Shown here piece by piece: positions 12,361 through 23,199 of a DNA stretch of 64,000 nt. The stretch spans positions 16,368,001-16,432,000 of the forward strand of contig OZ017803.1 of the NCBI GenBank assembly GCA_963969395.1, in the 5' to 3' direction. The number at the start of each line of letters is the position of its first letter. The stretch's first letter is position 1. Position numbers and translations under genes: made by a program. Source of the DNA: Pseudoscleropodium purum. Taxonomy: Eukaryota; Streptophyta; Bryopsida; Hypnales; Brachytheciaceae. The notes below the pieces were generated by a model. It did no database searches, had not been told where the DNA came from, and was given only the letters and a program-made list of their open reading frames with translations.

Positions 12361-13653
12361 ATGGTGAGTACCAAGAGTCAGTATTACCGCTCCCCCTCAC
12401 CAGACCACCCGGAAACTATTTCCACCGCAGACTTTAGGCCAGGGTCGGATACCGACAAGGCTTTTGAGCCTGTTTCGGCGTTGGATACCGATCGTAGGCT
12501 TCGAGTTTGGAGTGTGGGCATGTTTGGCGACATGGAGGATGATTTTCGTCACGTTGTGCAAGACAGGTTCTCGGGACGGGCTGGGGGTATCTCCTTGCCC
12601 AATTGGCAACTCCGATTCCAGACATGGATGAAAGAGAAGCGCCAGCGGACACCGTCGTTCAATGATTGGTACGCGTTTGAGTTGTTGCCACAGCATTTGG
12701 AGCTGGAGGCGCTTCAGACATACGGGAGGTGGATTGCATCACACGTAGAGGAATTGCGCCCAGTTGAGGACTATTGGCGCGATCGTATGGAGTTGGTGAC
12801 TGCACTCAAGGAGGCTGCGGTTGCCCGAGCTCCTTTTTTTGGCGATCCGCCTAAAGATGAAGAGGGTTACGGCTTGGGGGCCATGTCACGTTTGGCTCAA
12901 GCCACACGGGCAGCATTCGAGGCAGTCGGTCCTCCGCCTCGCTTCAATCCTCTGGCGCAATTTATGGCGCATTTGGAGATGGAGTATGGGGGTTTTCGGC
13001 GTGATCAGATGTGCCGCATCCAGGATTTCCGTCGTGAGAAGGAGGATACCCCACGCACTATGTATACTCAATTGTCACGATTGGCAACGAAGGCTGGTGA
13101 TGTGTTCACGGAACGTCAACTTGTGAAGATTTTTATTTCCAAGCTAGACAAGCGGATGGTTGAGTTGATCAACTCGCACCTCCTCTTCCAATACGGCGGC
13201 AACGCGACCTTGGCTCAGGCGTTCGCCGAGGTGGAAGTGCTTGACCTAGCATTAGGCATGAGTGAAGCCACAGACTTGGTCACGTCGCTTTTAGAGGCTC
13301 CCAAGCCCAAGAAGCTTGCTACAGCTACAGGTAGTTTGGTGGAGGTACAACCTGAAAAGGTTGTGTATTGCTAGGCTTGTGGAGAGGCCGGTCACACCAA
13401 AGGGGACCCCAATTGTCCCAAGAAAAAGGGGGCAGGGGCGGGGAAGACCAAGCCCAAGACCGAGGCGGCCAAATCTGCGGAGAAGACTAGGGGTAAGGGG
13501 AAGAAGCTTGTGACATGCTCTCATTGTGGCAAGCTCGGCCACAATGATGAGAATTGCTTCATTCTTCATCTTGAGAAGTGCCCGACATCTTCAGGTGGTG
13601 GATTAGAGGCTGTGAAATCACTTCAAGCCGAATTGGCGGAGCTAAAGAAGTAG
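12361..13653 (+). pseudogene. Gypsy gag (capsid/nucleocapsid) with in-frame stops
   Basis: Structural protein of the retrotransposon particle. The start ATG at 12361 opens a frame that keeps its phase to 13653. The middle part has the look of a retrotransposon Gag capsid region (MAHLEMEYGG, REKEDTPRTMYTQLSRL). The C-terminal part carries two CCHC zinc knuckles: one around 13370-13420 is cut by a TAG at 13372-13374 between its first two cysteines, the other (CSHCGKLGHNDENC) is intact. A second TAG at 13651-13653 ends the frame exactly before the next open block, still in the same phase. Either gag and the following block were once one polyprotein, or the second stop is the natural gag end with readthrough. 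Confidence 0.85.
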
Positions 13654-14919
13654 ATGAGCGTGATGGCTTCTTTGGGGCAATTGGCCGACATACGGCTTGC
13701 GGTGAGGGGTCAAGGCTCATCTTTAGCCCTAGATCGCTACTTGTATGGTGCTTTAGGGGAGGTGGTGGCAGCGGTTGCCACTCGTGCTCAGACCATTGCA
13801 CAGGCGGTGGCACCCTCTTCCATTGTGCCGGGTAGTAGTAATCGTTCACACCATGTGGGTTTGTCGGACCACATTGGTCAGTCCCGGCTACCTCTTTCGT
13901 TCAGCATCGCGGATGCGGCTTCTTCTACTACCGCTCCCACATCGAATCCGGTCCCACCGGTTTCTTCTAGTCGTGGAGATGCTGCACACACCTTGGCGTA
14001 TAAGGTGTTGCAGTTGCCGGTGTTTGCTGGCGTGGACTTTCTCACACCGGATTTTCAACCATCCGGTGTATTCCACTTGGCGGGTAGTATGTTGGAAGGC
14101 AAGGTGCCCATTTCGTCGTTGGAGGTGTCACAGGCAATGACGGCTCCATCCACTGAGGAGGATTTGGTGGCAATGCGGGCCAAGTTGGCGGCGGAGACAA
14201 TTTCTGCGTTTGAGGCCAATGCCACTTCCACACCTATGGAGCAGTCATCCAAGGATCAATCCTTGATCTCTGGAGTGGCTTATTTGTCTGATGTTGCAGC
14301 CCGGTCGGCACGGGAGCGACGTAGTGTGCGTCCAGGGGTGATACGTTTGGTAAATGACGACGGAGTCATGGTGGTTGGCCGTACGGATGGCAACCCCACT
14401 CGAGCTACCCCCCTATGTGTTATGTTGGATTCCGGGGCTCAGCCAGTGATGATTGGCAAACAGCTAGCCCAAGATTTGGATCTAGGTGCTTTAGACCTCG
14501 AGCCTTGCCCATTCACAATTGTCACATCGGTTGGGGGAACGAAGAAAGCCATGGGGTACACCCGACATCCATTACAGTTGATGTTTGGCGTGGGATCTGG
14601 TCCATTGTTTTCACATGTCTTTCTTCAGTGCGTTGTGACTGGTGCCACCAACTACGACATTTTGGTGGGTCAGCAGGCATTTTATCCACTCGGCTTTGGG
14701 GTGGATAACTAGACAAAGGAGTCTTGGATTAGGCCTAGGTGGTCTGCCGGTGATGGCAACAAGGAGCTCATCCTTGTTGTCTTCGCATCTAGCACAGTGA
14801 CTCCTACGGCGGATGCTATGTTTGGGTGCAGCGCTTTGGCATCCGATTTGCCATGTGGTTCTACGCTTCTAGAGGAGACATATGCTTTTATGTTAGGGGT
14901 AGCTGAATCACGAGAGTAA
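13654..14919 (+). pseudogene. Gypsy protease region
   Basis: Same reading phase as gag. The first two thirds are low in recognisable motifs and rich in Ser/Thr/Ala/Pro, like a linker. The retropepsin part follows: the active-site triad DSG sits in VMLDSGAQPVMIG with the aspartate codon at 14428, and the later ILVGQQAF matches the I-L-G strand typical of this fold. A TAG at 14710-14712 interrupts the frame, which continues open to a TAA at 14917-14919. Retropepsin would release Gag and Pol products. As it stands the protein is not made whole. Confidence 0.8.
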
Positions 14920-14945
14920 GTACCACCACAAATCCCTCCACGTCA

Positions 14946-16348
14946 TTGCAAGGATCCGGTTCTACCTTGAGGGACTCAATTGGAGCTCACTCGCCACAGT
15001 CGGGAGATTGTGGATGCTTTGGATGCTTCGCATTATTCAGAGTATCTTCTACCCCGTTTTTGGCTTGCACTATTCAGTGGCGTCCACTAGATGAGGGTAT
15101 TACCCTCGTGGAGCTCTTTGCCGGCATTGGTACAGGGCTAGCGGCGGTGTTAGAAGCCGGGCTCAAAGTACGATGGTACATTCATGTGGATAGTGGCTTT
15201 GTGGCCAACCGTGCCGCTCACCATCACATCCAACATCTTTTGGCGTTGTATCCAGAGCAGTTACCACCTTCTGTGATTCGAGGGTGTTTTGGTAAATTGC
15301 CACGTGATGTGACCTTGATTAGTGAGGATGATCCTCTCCGATTGGGTCAAGTGGACTTGGTGATTGCTGGATGGCCTTGCCAAGGCCATTCACGGGCGGG
15401 TAGTGGACGTGGCTTGGATGATCCACGGTCGGGGCTCTTTGTGGATTTGCTTAGGCTCATCCAATGGTGGATTACCCACCAATCGATGCCACCGAGGTAC
15501 ATTTTTGAGAATGTACCTCCATTGGGGGATACACGGACGAAGGTGCGTAAGGATGGGGCATACATCCATCACCTTCTTGGTCCCCCCACGTATGTTGATG
15601 CTGCGGCGTTGGGCTCTTATGCCCATCGGCCACGTTGGATTTGGACCAACTTGGCATCATCGGCAACGCTCACCTCTACACTTGGACAAGTGTAGCGACT
15701 TGTGTGGCGTGAGGTGGATGACATCTTGAATGACCATTGTGTTTCCACAGAGGTTACCCAAGACGATGAGCCACCTTTGGCTGTGGTGAACTGCGTTGTT
15801 TCACACGACGGGCATTTCCCACATTGATGTGCTACCTTGGGTCTTTTGCCTTTAGGACACGCGGTCCGGGTATGGTTTGGAACTCTACTTCCCAAACTTA
15901 CGAGGAGCCTTCTGCCAATGAGAGGGAGCGGGCCATGGGCTTTTTGACAAGCACCATTGTGGCACCGGATCTCTCTGAGGGCCAACGTTGTTATTTGTTG
16001 GGTCAAGCTATTGACCTCAACACTCTTGTTTGGGTTTGTGGCCTCTGTTTTGCCTTTCAGCGCCGTTCACGTGACCAGCCACACGTGTTGGGGGCAGACT
16101 CTGATGGTCAGGGGGCAGCGGTGCCACATCTCATAGAGAGCGAGGAAGCGGAGTTGCTTTTTCGTTTGGAGAGGCACGTAGATGAGGAGCTTCGTGCTCA
16201 GCGTGTCTTTGTAGCCTTGGCCGAGGACTTTGGTAGAGAGGATGCTGGGGATATCTTTTCCCGGTTTTATCATCACGATATGGGATTTTATGTGGATCCC
16301 GTGAGTGAGAAGGTTGGGGGCATGAATGCCCTCTCTACTACTAAGTAG
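14946..16348 (+). pseudogene. C5 cytosine DNA methyltransferase domain captured in the gypsy pol
   Basis: Would transfer a methyl group from S-adenosylmethionine to C5 of cytosine. Motif I is VELFAGIGTG, motif IV with the catalytic cysteine is AGWPCQGHS, motif VI is IFENV, motif VIII is AHRPRWIWTN, and after a frameshift near 15,805 the motif IX/X-like parts EPSANERERAMGF and LLGQAIDLNTL follow in another frame. The AHR-R-W-N block and the short ENV-to-VIII spacing look more like Dnmt3/DRM than Dnmt1/CMT, but that rests on memory of the families. A TAG at 15693-15695 and one at 16346-16348 also break it. The rest, up to 16348, is an acidic linker to RT. Captured methyltransferases are reported for Ty3/gypsy elements of Klebsormidium, so the class is known; this copy is dead. 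Confidence 0.88.
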
Positions 16349-16360
16349 CAATCATCGGCC

Positions 16361-17123
16361 GTGCCGGTACGCAATGAGTCTTCTACGGTGGAGAAGGAGA
16401 CCACGGAGTTTGATGATTGGCCTTTGGAGTTAGGGCCACATCTTACCAGTGCCGAGGCACGAAGGGTGCGAGCGTTCATACGTTTGTATTGTAGCTGTTT
16501 TGCCTTTAGTCTCCATGATTTGGAGGGCTATAAAGGCAAACCCATTCACATTGAGTTGGAGGACGACCACCCGATCTTCCGACGCCCGTACAAGCTCAAT
16601 CTTTCAGAGAAAGTTGGTGTGCAGACTCGTTGTCAGGAGTTGTTGGCCGCCAGTTTGATTGAGCTCTCTAACGGTGAATATGCTTGTGCCACAATTATGC
16701 CATCGAAAAAGGATATCTTTGGCAATTGGACGGAGAAACGGATGTGTCGCGATTATAGACAGGTCAACCGCAAGACCAAGTCAGACTGGTATCCCATGCC
16801 CACACCAGAGGAGTTATTTGATGCAGTGGGCCACACTAGAGTATTTAGTACTCTAGATTTGCGGTCTGGTTATCATCAGTTACCATTGATGGTGGATGAC
16901 CGAGTGAAGACTGCATTCTGGGGAGTTGATCTGGTTGGGAGATCAACTCTACCATTGGAAGCTTCTCCCATTTGGCCTCAAGAACGCACCCGCTGAGTTT
17001 CAGAGGGTGATGGACCAAGTGTTGACCGGTTTACCGTTTGCTCGATGTTACATCGATGATGTTATCATTTTTAGTAGCAGCCCACAAGAGCATGTGAGGC
17101 ATCTTTAGGAGGTATTTGAAAGA
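16361..17123 (+). pseudogene. Gypsy reverse transcriptase, N-terminal part, interrupted by insertion
   Basis: RNA-dependent DNA polymerase. Motifs in order: RRPYKLNLSEK, the ATIMPSKKD block, CRDYRQVN, FSTLDLRSGYHQ, then after a one-base shift near 16,925 LLPFGLKNAPAEFQ and the YIDD catalytic box in CYIDDVIIF. A TAG stands at 17106-17108. The 3.28 kb unit at 17124-20406 splits the gene; the thumb region resumes at 20412 in another frame and includes LPYLGH and LANYYRRFV. Confidence 0.9.
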
Positions 17124-17320
17124 TGTCCCAGCTTAAAATTTTGATTTTCTTAGTATACACCAAAATAGGAACGGAAACTAGTCATTAGGGAACCGGATCC
17201 GATAAGGTGGAGAAGGAAAACTCAAAATTAGCACGGAACGTGAAGTAGTGGGCCTCTTGGATATAATCCGGTCAGGAGTAACTAACGACGGAAACGGAAT
17301 GCAACACGGATTAGGTCTAG

Positions 17321-17403
17321 GACCGGATTATGATGGCGAACCGGATTATGATGGTAAACCGGATTCATGATGACAAACCGGAAAGGGTCCAGGGAATATA
17401 AAA
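17321..17403 (+). promoter_or_regulatory. Tandem ACCGGATTATGATGG motifs and TATA box before the ORF (copy 1)
   Basis: Four imperfect 17-19 bp units with ACCGGATTATGATGG-like sequence are lined up at 17321-17390 and end just before TATAAAA (17397-17403). The ORF start lies about 180 bp downstream. The layout is that of an upstream activating array plus core promoter. The same block is in the second copy, with TATAAAA at 54736-54742. Confidence 0.65.
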
Positions 17404-17578
17404 GGAGGAGCTTTCACTGTTGCACCCCCTTTTAGAAACTTGACCTTGAGCGTGCGCGGTTGAGTTTTTGGCATTAGAGCGTTTGTGTTCTGTTTGTTTT
17501 GATTCCGGTTGAGATCGGAGAGAGAACGTGAGGAACGGGACATGCGGCTAGGAGAGAGTGAGATAGATTGGAGTGGGA

Positions 17579-19237
17579 ATGCCTCCGCTACGTAGGTCTA
17601 GACCAGCGAGTCCCTCTGGAGGCGAGGTGAAATTCCGGAAAGTCATTCCGGTTATTCCCTCCATAGAGCCGGAAAAGTCTCAACTCATGGAGGATCTCAC
17701 CTCCATGGGTTGCCTTGGGTTTGCCGAGAAACCCTGGGGTTTTAGGGAGGAGAGAATGGTCAAGGAGCTCCTCGGAAAGCTGTCCAACCAGTTTGACAAC
17801 ACCGTGAGAGGAACTCCCGTCCGCTGGAACGAGGGAATGTGGAGAGCGGTTTACGGTTTCCGGGCAGGAGGTTTAGGGATGGCAAACCGGAAGGATGAGT
17901 TTGTCCGAGGGAAGTTCCAGGGAGCCGTCAACCCGAAGGACGGATACGCGGTCGAGGATTGCGTGGATGACCGACACCGTCGGCTCCTGCAATTCCTGGT
18001 TCCGGTTCTTCACCCGGAAAAGCCGACCAGGGTGACGATCACCCTCGGCAACACCATTTTCGGTGCCCTCAGTGGTACCCGGAAAGTGGACTGGGCACGG
18101 ATCATTTCCGATCTCGTGGCCCAGCTCGTTAGTAGGGTTGGGAAGAAAAGGGCCACTCCAGTGTGCCCTTACCTCTTCCACCTCTATCGGAAACACCAAA
18201 TCCTCACCGACACGGAGGAGAAGGTGTGGAAGACTCAGGAAGTCCTCCTGAAGTATGGGGAGTCGGAAACGGATGACGAGGCCGAATCCGATTCCGGGTC
18301 AGAACGGGAGTCGAGCGAGGAAGAGGAGGAGCCGATGCCGCCGATCAAGCGACAAAAGTTGACGCCTCCACACAAGCGTGGGACGCCTCCCGGTCAAGAC
18401 AGACCGGCCCCGGAAGAGAAACCGGAAGCCGAGAAGACCGTTTCCGGGGGAGACCCGGAAATGCAAGATCCGTTCAACAGTCTTATCAACGTCCTTTGCA
18501 ACATCAGGGCGGATTGGGAGGTCAAGCACAGGACGCTTTCGGCGATCGGAAAGTTGGTAGGTGCTCCACCGGACAGCAAGTTGGCAGAACAGGTGGCGGA
18601 GTGCATCACCAATCCGGAAGAGACCCGGAAACAGGAAGCAGAGATCCGCCGGTTGCAGGAGGAGGTGGATAACCTGAAGGCAACTCTTTTTGCCTATCGG
18701 GAAGACGTGACGGCCACCCGGGAGATGGCGGAGGAAACTTGGAAGATAGCCGAGCGAATCAAGGCGACCCTGGGAGAAACCGGAACGGCCGCCGCCAAAG
18801 CGAAGCTCTTCGACGAGAAGATCCACGAAGAGAAGAAACTATCTGGTTTCCGGATGGTCCGGATTCTCGCCGACTTTGCTGAGCAGGTGGAGACGGCAAT
18901 AGTGGAGGGGCGGAAGGCTGCGGACCGGATTGAGGAAAGCAGCCGGAAGCTGACTGGAGCATCGTGCTCCAAGGGCATACATCTTTCGGACATCTCGCTA
19001 CCGGATATCTTTCCGGACGCGACCATTCCGAAGGATAGGAAGGATTGGACTCCCGAGTCCAAGAAGTCTACCCGGGCTGAGATTCCGAGCAGGAGACCGG
19101 ATATCACAATCGACCTGGAGTCCTCACCCAGATCTAACCCTACGGAGGGGGAACGGATCCGGAACTTGAGTGAAGTCTTCGAGGAGTTGGTTCTGGAGGT
19201 CGGAAGTCCGACAATAAGATCTAGGGTTGTAGAGTAG
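17579..19237 (+). CDS. 552-residue protein of the 3.3 kb unit, coiled-coil, copy 1
   Basis: The first ATG of the frame is at 17579, downstream of a TATA box. The N-terminal ~200 residues form a globular-looking part with many W/F/Y (WNEGMWRAVYGFRAGGLGM, CPYLFHLYRKHQIL) that recalls the 'putative plant transposon protein' type of domain; this is a weak family memory, not a match I can test. Residues ~220-300 are acidic then basic and proline-rich (SEEEEEPMPPIKRQK). Residues ~310-460 are highly charged and heptad-like, so probably coiled coil. The frame is intact in both genomic copies, with similar length, which suggests selection or very recent spread. No RT, integrase or protease is present. 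The function is unknown; a Gag-like or LTR-encoded accessory role is a guess. Confidence 0.75.
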   Translation: MPPLRRSRPASPSGGEVKFRKVIPVIPSIEPEKSQLMEDLTSMGCLGFAEKPWGFREERMVKELLGKLSNQFDNTVRGTPVRWNEGMWRAVYGFRAGGLGMANRKDEFVRGKFQGAVNPKDGYAVEDCVDDRHRRLLQFLVPVLHPEKPTRVTITLGNTIFGALSGTRKVDWARIISDLVAQLVSRVGKKRATPVCPYLFHLYRKHQILTDTEEKVWKTQEVLLKYGESETDDEAESDSGSERESSEEEEEPMPPIKRQKLTPPHKRGTPPGQDRPAPEEKPEAEKTVSGGDPEMQDPFNSLINVLCNIRADWEVKHRTLSAIGKLVGAPPDSKLAEQVAECITNPEETRKQEAEIRRLQEEVDNLKATLFAYREDVTATREMAEETWKIAERIKATLGETGTAAAKAKLFDEKIHEEKKLSGFRMVRILADFAEQVETAIVEGRKAADRIEESSRKLTGASCSKGIHLSDISLPDIFPDATIPKDRKDWTPESKKSTRAEIPSRRPDITIDLESSPRSNPTEGERIRNLSEVFEELVLEVGSPTIRSRVVE

Positions 19238-19375
19238 GTAGGATTTTGATTTCAGTTAGGAGTAGGAGCGGATCCGGCTCAACAGTATTAGGTTAGCCGG
19301 AAGTTAGATTAGGATGGCGGCGGACCCCCACGGGTTTTCCGCTCCTTTTTGTGCTTTTAGGGTTTTTTCCCTTTG

Positions 19376-19383
19376 TATATAAA
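19376..19383 (+). promoter_or_regulatory. Second TATA box downstream of the ORF
   Basis: TATATAAA follows the ORF by about 140 bp and is followed by pyrimidine-rich sequence. If the unit is a solo LTR, this would be the U3/R promoter that drives the element's own transcript, with the ORF lying in U3. The same site in the other copy reads TATATGAA. Confidence 0.5.
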
Positions 19384-20411
19384 TCGGTTCCTGAGATGGG
19401 AATTGGGAGTTTTTCATTTTGCAAACTTCTTGTACCTTTCTCTTCTCCTTATTGTGTGTCTCTCTCCAGCGCGACAGGATTGTATGATGTGGAGTTAGGA
19501 TAGTACGAGCCGGTTTGCGAGTGATTTCTCCCCTTGGTGTTTCTTTTCCGATCCAAGGTGCATGTGAGTAGGTATCGAAGAGTTGGGAGTGAACTTAGTT
19601 CCTCAGCACGTCTAGAGTTTGAGATTCCGGGTGAGAAAGCCGTTGTTAGGCTAGGCGGGTAGGGAGGGATTCCTTAGCTGCGCTAGAACTCCCGGGTGGG
19701 AAATCCGGTCGAGTGTCCGATCTCCTGTGAGGTCTCACCATCCGTAGGAGTAACGGAAGAACTTTAGTTGATGTTGAAACGGACGGGTGCACTTGTAACC
19801 ACCTGTCTTCGCACGGATCGGAAGTAGCATCAAGGTCGTTGTAGTACGAGAGGGTCGAGTGTGGGGTCTTTGTGTGACCTACAACCCGGATTGCTATCTG
19901 GGTTGTTGTGAAGGACCAAACCGGATCCGGATTAGCTTAGGAGTTTAGGAAGTAGGACAGTGGGTCTTCAGCCACTATAAGTCACGGAAGGAGTGGTGGG
20001 CCTACCACTCTCAAATGTAAGCGGCGACCCCTCTGATGGTGAAACAGAGGCAAAACTAAACCGGATAGGATTACGGATACAGGATGACCATCCCGACCGG
20101 ATTGGTCAGGACGGATTTCCAGGATCGGAAGTTGTGAGATCCTGGGATTTGGGTATTTGTATGGACCGGATAGTTAGTAGGACCGGAAGAAGAAGTAATC
20201 CGGTCTATAGTTATCCGGTGTGGTGGTATTTCTGGTTCTAGATCTAGGACCGGAAAGTAAGATTGGGATACTGACTTAGCTTAACTGCTTAATAGAACTA
20301 GATACTTCACAGGATCTCATGGGTTTGATCTTTAGAGTCACTTAGTTATACTCTAGAGCGATTTTTGTGAGTATAATGGGGAATTAACCTGCCCTGTGCT
20401 GCGACAAAAGA

Positions 20412-21310
20412 TTACGGCAGTGGGGATTGCGTTTGCACCATGGCAAGTGCAAGTTCTTCCACGACCGGTTGCCATATTTGGGACACATGATTGTTCCAGG
20501 GGGTCTTGGCGTACAGCAGGCCAAGGTGGATGCATTGCAGAAGATTCCTGCCCCAATCGACGTGTCACGGCTTTGAGCTTTTCTTGGTTGGCGAATTACT
20601 ATCGTCGATTTGTCAAGAACTTTAGCTTGATTGCTAAACCGTTGACTATTCTCACAGGAAAGGATCAACCATGGACTTGGGGTCGTGAGCAGAAGCATGC
20701 ATTTGCTACCTTGAAGCTGAAGCTCGGTTCAGCTCCTGTATTGCGGCGTTCGGATGCAACACGGCCCTTTCAATTGCACGCAGATTGGAGTGCGGTGGGA
20801 TTGGGTGCAATATTGACTCAGAAAGATGAGGTAGGACGGGAGTATGTTGTTGCTTTTGCTTCTAGGAGCAACAACAATGCGGAGTCCAACTATTCATCCT
20901 ATGAGGGGGAGGCTTTGGCAGCGGTTTGGGCCATAGCTCATTTCAGGCCTTATTTGTATGGGCAACGTTTTACGTTGGTGACCGACCACCAGCCTTTGAA
21001 GTGGCTCATGGAGTCTGACAAGCTCATAGGCAAGCTTGCCAGGTGGGCTTTGTTGCTTCAAGAGTATGATTTTGAGGTTGTACATTGGGCCGGCATCACC
21101 AACTTGGATGTAGATGGTCTTTCTCGCAATCCAAGTCCTTCGGAAGAGGATGTGACTGGTGCTAGGTGGCATGAGGATTGTGATAGGGAGTCGATTCTGG
21201 GGTGGCATGCAACGGCTTATCTCACCTTGATGTCTGGCTCTGCATCGACGTTGTTTGACTTAACAACGGATGAAGAACCAGACAAGGCCCAAGTTGTTAG
21301 CGATGTGTAG
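20412..21310 (+). pseudogene. Gypsy RT thumb and RNase H
   Basis: Continuation of pol after the nested unit. RT thumb words LANYYRRFVKNFS and KPLTILTG lead to RNase H: FQLHADWSAVGLGA (first Asp), YSSYEGEALAAVWA (Glu) and TLVTDHQPLKWL (Asp). The connection block HWAGITNLDVDGLSR follows. A TGA near 20571 with a frame change and a TAG at 21308-21310 break it. Confidence 0.88.
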
Positions 21311-21325
21311 GAAGACATTCCAGTC

Positions 21326-22777
21326 TTGCACAAGCTACAACATGGGATGCTTCCACATGCGCTTTCGGCTATGGAGTGCGATCGAGTTGGACACTGGATA
21401 ACAAGGTTTCGTTGGGAGAACGGCCTTCTATTTCGGGTGTGGCCGGATGGGACTAGGCGCATAGTTCCCAGGCCAGATCAGAGGGCTTCGTTGGTATGGC
21501 AAGTACACGAAGACCTTGGTCATTTTGGTGTGCGACGGACTCATTTGATGTTGCGCAGCCAGTATTGGTGGACTGGCATGTATCAGCAGGTCGCCACTTA
21601 TGTTTCACGGTGTGAAGTGTGTGATCGGGCGTGATCCAACTTCAACACTTTATCACTGCAGTTGCAACCTTTGCCCATTATGGGATTGGGCTATCGTTGG
21701 TCCTTGGACTTTGCTGGTCCACTTGTCGTGATTCCACGTGGAGCCAAGTATGTCTTGGTGATGGTGGAGCATTTCAGCAAGTGGATTGAGCTTGTGGCTC
21801 TTCTACAAAACTCTTCAGAGTTGGCGGCCATGGCATTCCTCGACCGAGTGTTGGCTCGTTTTGGAGTCCCAGCTGAGGTTTTGACTGATCAGAGGCGAGA
21901 GTTCCTTGGGGCTTTTGAAGCTTTGTGTACCAAGGCTTTGATTGACCATTGTACCACTTCTCGGGATCATCTGGAAGTGGACGGTTTGGCGGAGCGTGTG
22001 GTTCAGACCGTGAAACGAGGCCTACGGAAGTATGGATTACTCCAAGGTGGCCACCGTGATTGGGATTTGATGCTACCATGGATCGCCATGGGATATCGGT
22101 TTAGACGACAGGCTTCACTGGCTGCTTTCAGTTCATATTAGTTGTTATACGGACGGGAGCCCATTCTACCCTGTTTTGTACGAGAGAAGTTGGCTCCTGT
22201 TGTGGATTTGGATGATCTAGAGGTGTGGATCCAGTGTTTGCATGACCGAGGGGAGTTCTTCAAGCGGGCCATGCCGATAGCCATGGAGAATTTATCCATT
22301 GCTCAGCATCGCGACACGCTACGGTACACTCGCATTCGTAGCGGCGCCTACCGGCCTCAGTTGCGACGTTTTTCCACGGGGGATTACGTTTATTTGCAGC
22401 GTGAGGTACCCACGACGTTGTACGTCAAGGCTGGACAGACCATTCTTCGCGTGAAGAATGTGTTGCCTAGTGGTATCTTATTGTTGGAAGGCATGGATGG
22501 CCGGGAGTGTCGGGAGCACTCTAAAAATTGTGCTCCTTGCCATTTACCCATTGATGGCTCCGTTCATCTTGAGTTGGCCGTTGTGCTAGAGGGCCTTCCA
22601 TGTTTTGTGTGTGGTGAGAAGAAAGGCGCTGCTACCATGTTATTGTGCGATCATTGCTAGCGTGGATGGCATATGGCTTGCTTGACGCCGCCTCATTCTA
22701 CTCTACCGTCCGGGGATTGGACTTGCCCTTATTGTAGGAGATCTTCTAACCATGTTTCACGTAGTGAACTAGCTTGA
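21326..22777 (+). pseudogene. Gypsy integrase with C-terminal PHD finger
   Basis: Would insert the cDNA into the genome. The zinc-binding HHCC part (VHEDLGHFG ... CEVC) is at 21,510-21,630, the catalytic DDE core has Asp in LDFAGPL, Asp in LTDQRREF and Glu in VDGLAERVV, and the C-terminal part has YGREPILP and a basic tail. From 22601 to 22735 a C4HC3 PHD finger follows: CFVC, LLCDHC, RGWHMAC and WTCPYC. PHD fingers read histone tails, so it may steer integration, as chromodomains do in chromoviruses; that is inference. In-frame stops are a TGA near 21632 and TAGs at 22139-22141 and 22658-22660, the last inside the PHD finger. The frame ends with TGA at 22775-22777. Confidence 0.88.
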
Positions 22778-23081
22778 CTTTCTCGTGCACTTTCATTGGT
22801 GTGGTGCGTTGCCATCTAGTTAGAGTTCTTGGTTTTGTTTCAGACATAGGCAACGTGAAGATTGACCAAGGGATTGGCAACAAAGTTGCCTACGGCGATT
22901 AAAGATGGGGCTCACATTGCACCCGGCCTACCCTCTCTTTGTTACTTCTCTATGTGCTTATTGATTCGGCGATAGATTACCTTTTAACTGGATGCGTATA
23001 GTTGTTGCAGCGACATCACTGTGGCGATAGTCTATGTTGTCTTGTTTGGTCCTAGCGAATTAGAGGGGCTCTTTATCCGCT

Positions 23082-23089
23082 AGGGGGGG
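23082..23089 (+). promoter_or_regulatory. Polypurine tract of the gypsy element
   Basis: AGGGGGGG directly before the 3' terminal block is placed where the plus-strand DNA primer should be. It directly precedes part B1, not part A2, so the start of the 3' LTR is ambiguous. Confidence 0.6.
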
Positions 23090-23091
23090 CA

Positions 23092-23197
23092 CTTGAGGGT
23101 GTACTTAGCATAGTTGTGTTTGACTATGTTTATCGTTTGTTTGATGTTGCTTGAGACTCTCGATCTGTTGTGGTTATCGATCTTTCTTTACACGACA
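23092..23197 (+). repeat. Terminal part B1 of the gypsy element
   Basis: About 106 bp, starting CTTGAGGGTGTACTTAGC and ending CACGACA. It matches 23560-23665 with few differences and is separated from part A2 by two bases. No copy follows the 5' terminal block. Confidence 0.85.
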
Positions 23198-23199
23198 GT

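Larger units (their letters stand above)
17124..20406 (+). mobile_element. 3.28 kb TG...CA unit with its own ORF, copy 1 (nested in gypsy RT)
   Basis: The unit begins TGTCCCAGC and ends GCTGCGACA (the second copy begins TGTCGCAGC, a perfect inverse of the end). AAAGA flanks both sides (17119-17123 and 20407-20411), and excising unit plus one AAAGA rejoins the RT gene. A 5-bp duplication and TG...CA ends are those of LTR retroelements, yet no long direct repeat is found inside. The best reading is one very long solo LTR that carries an ORF, or a terminal-repeat-free derivative. A DNA transposon with 9-bp inverted ends and 5-bp duplications is possible. CCGGA/CCGGAT words are extremely frequent throughout. 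Confidence 0.85.

Noticed and set aside
17873..18826. Long minus-strand open frames (108-175 codons) under the 552-codon ORF
   Set aside because: They are shadows of a GC-rich coding sequence; no motif, and they mirror the codon structure of the plus-strand frame in both copies.
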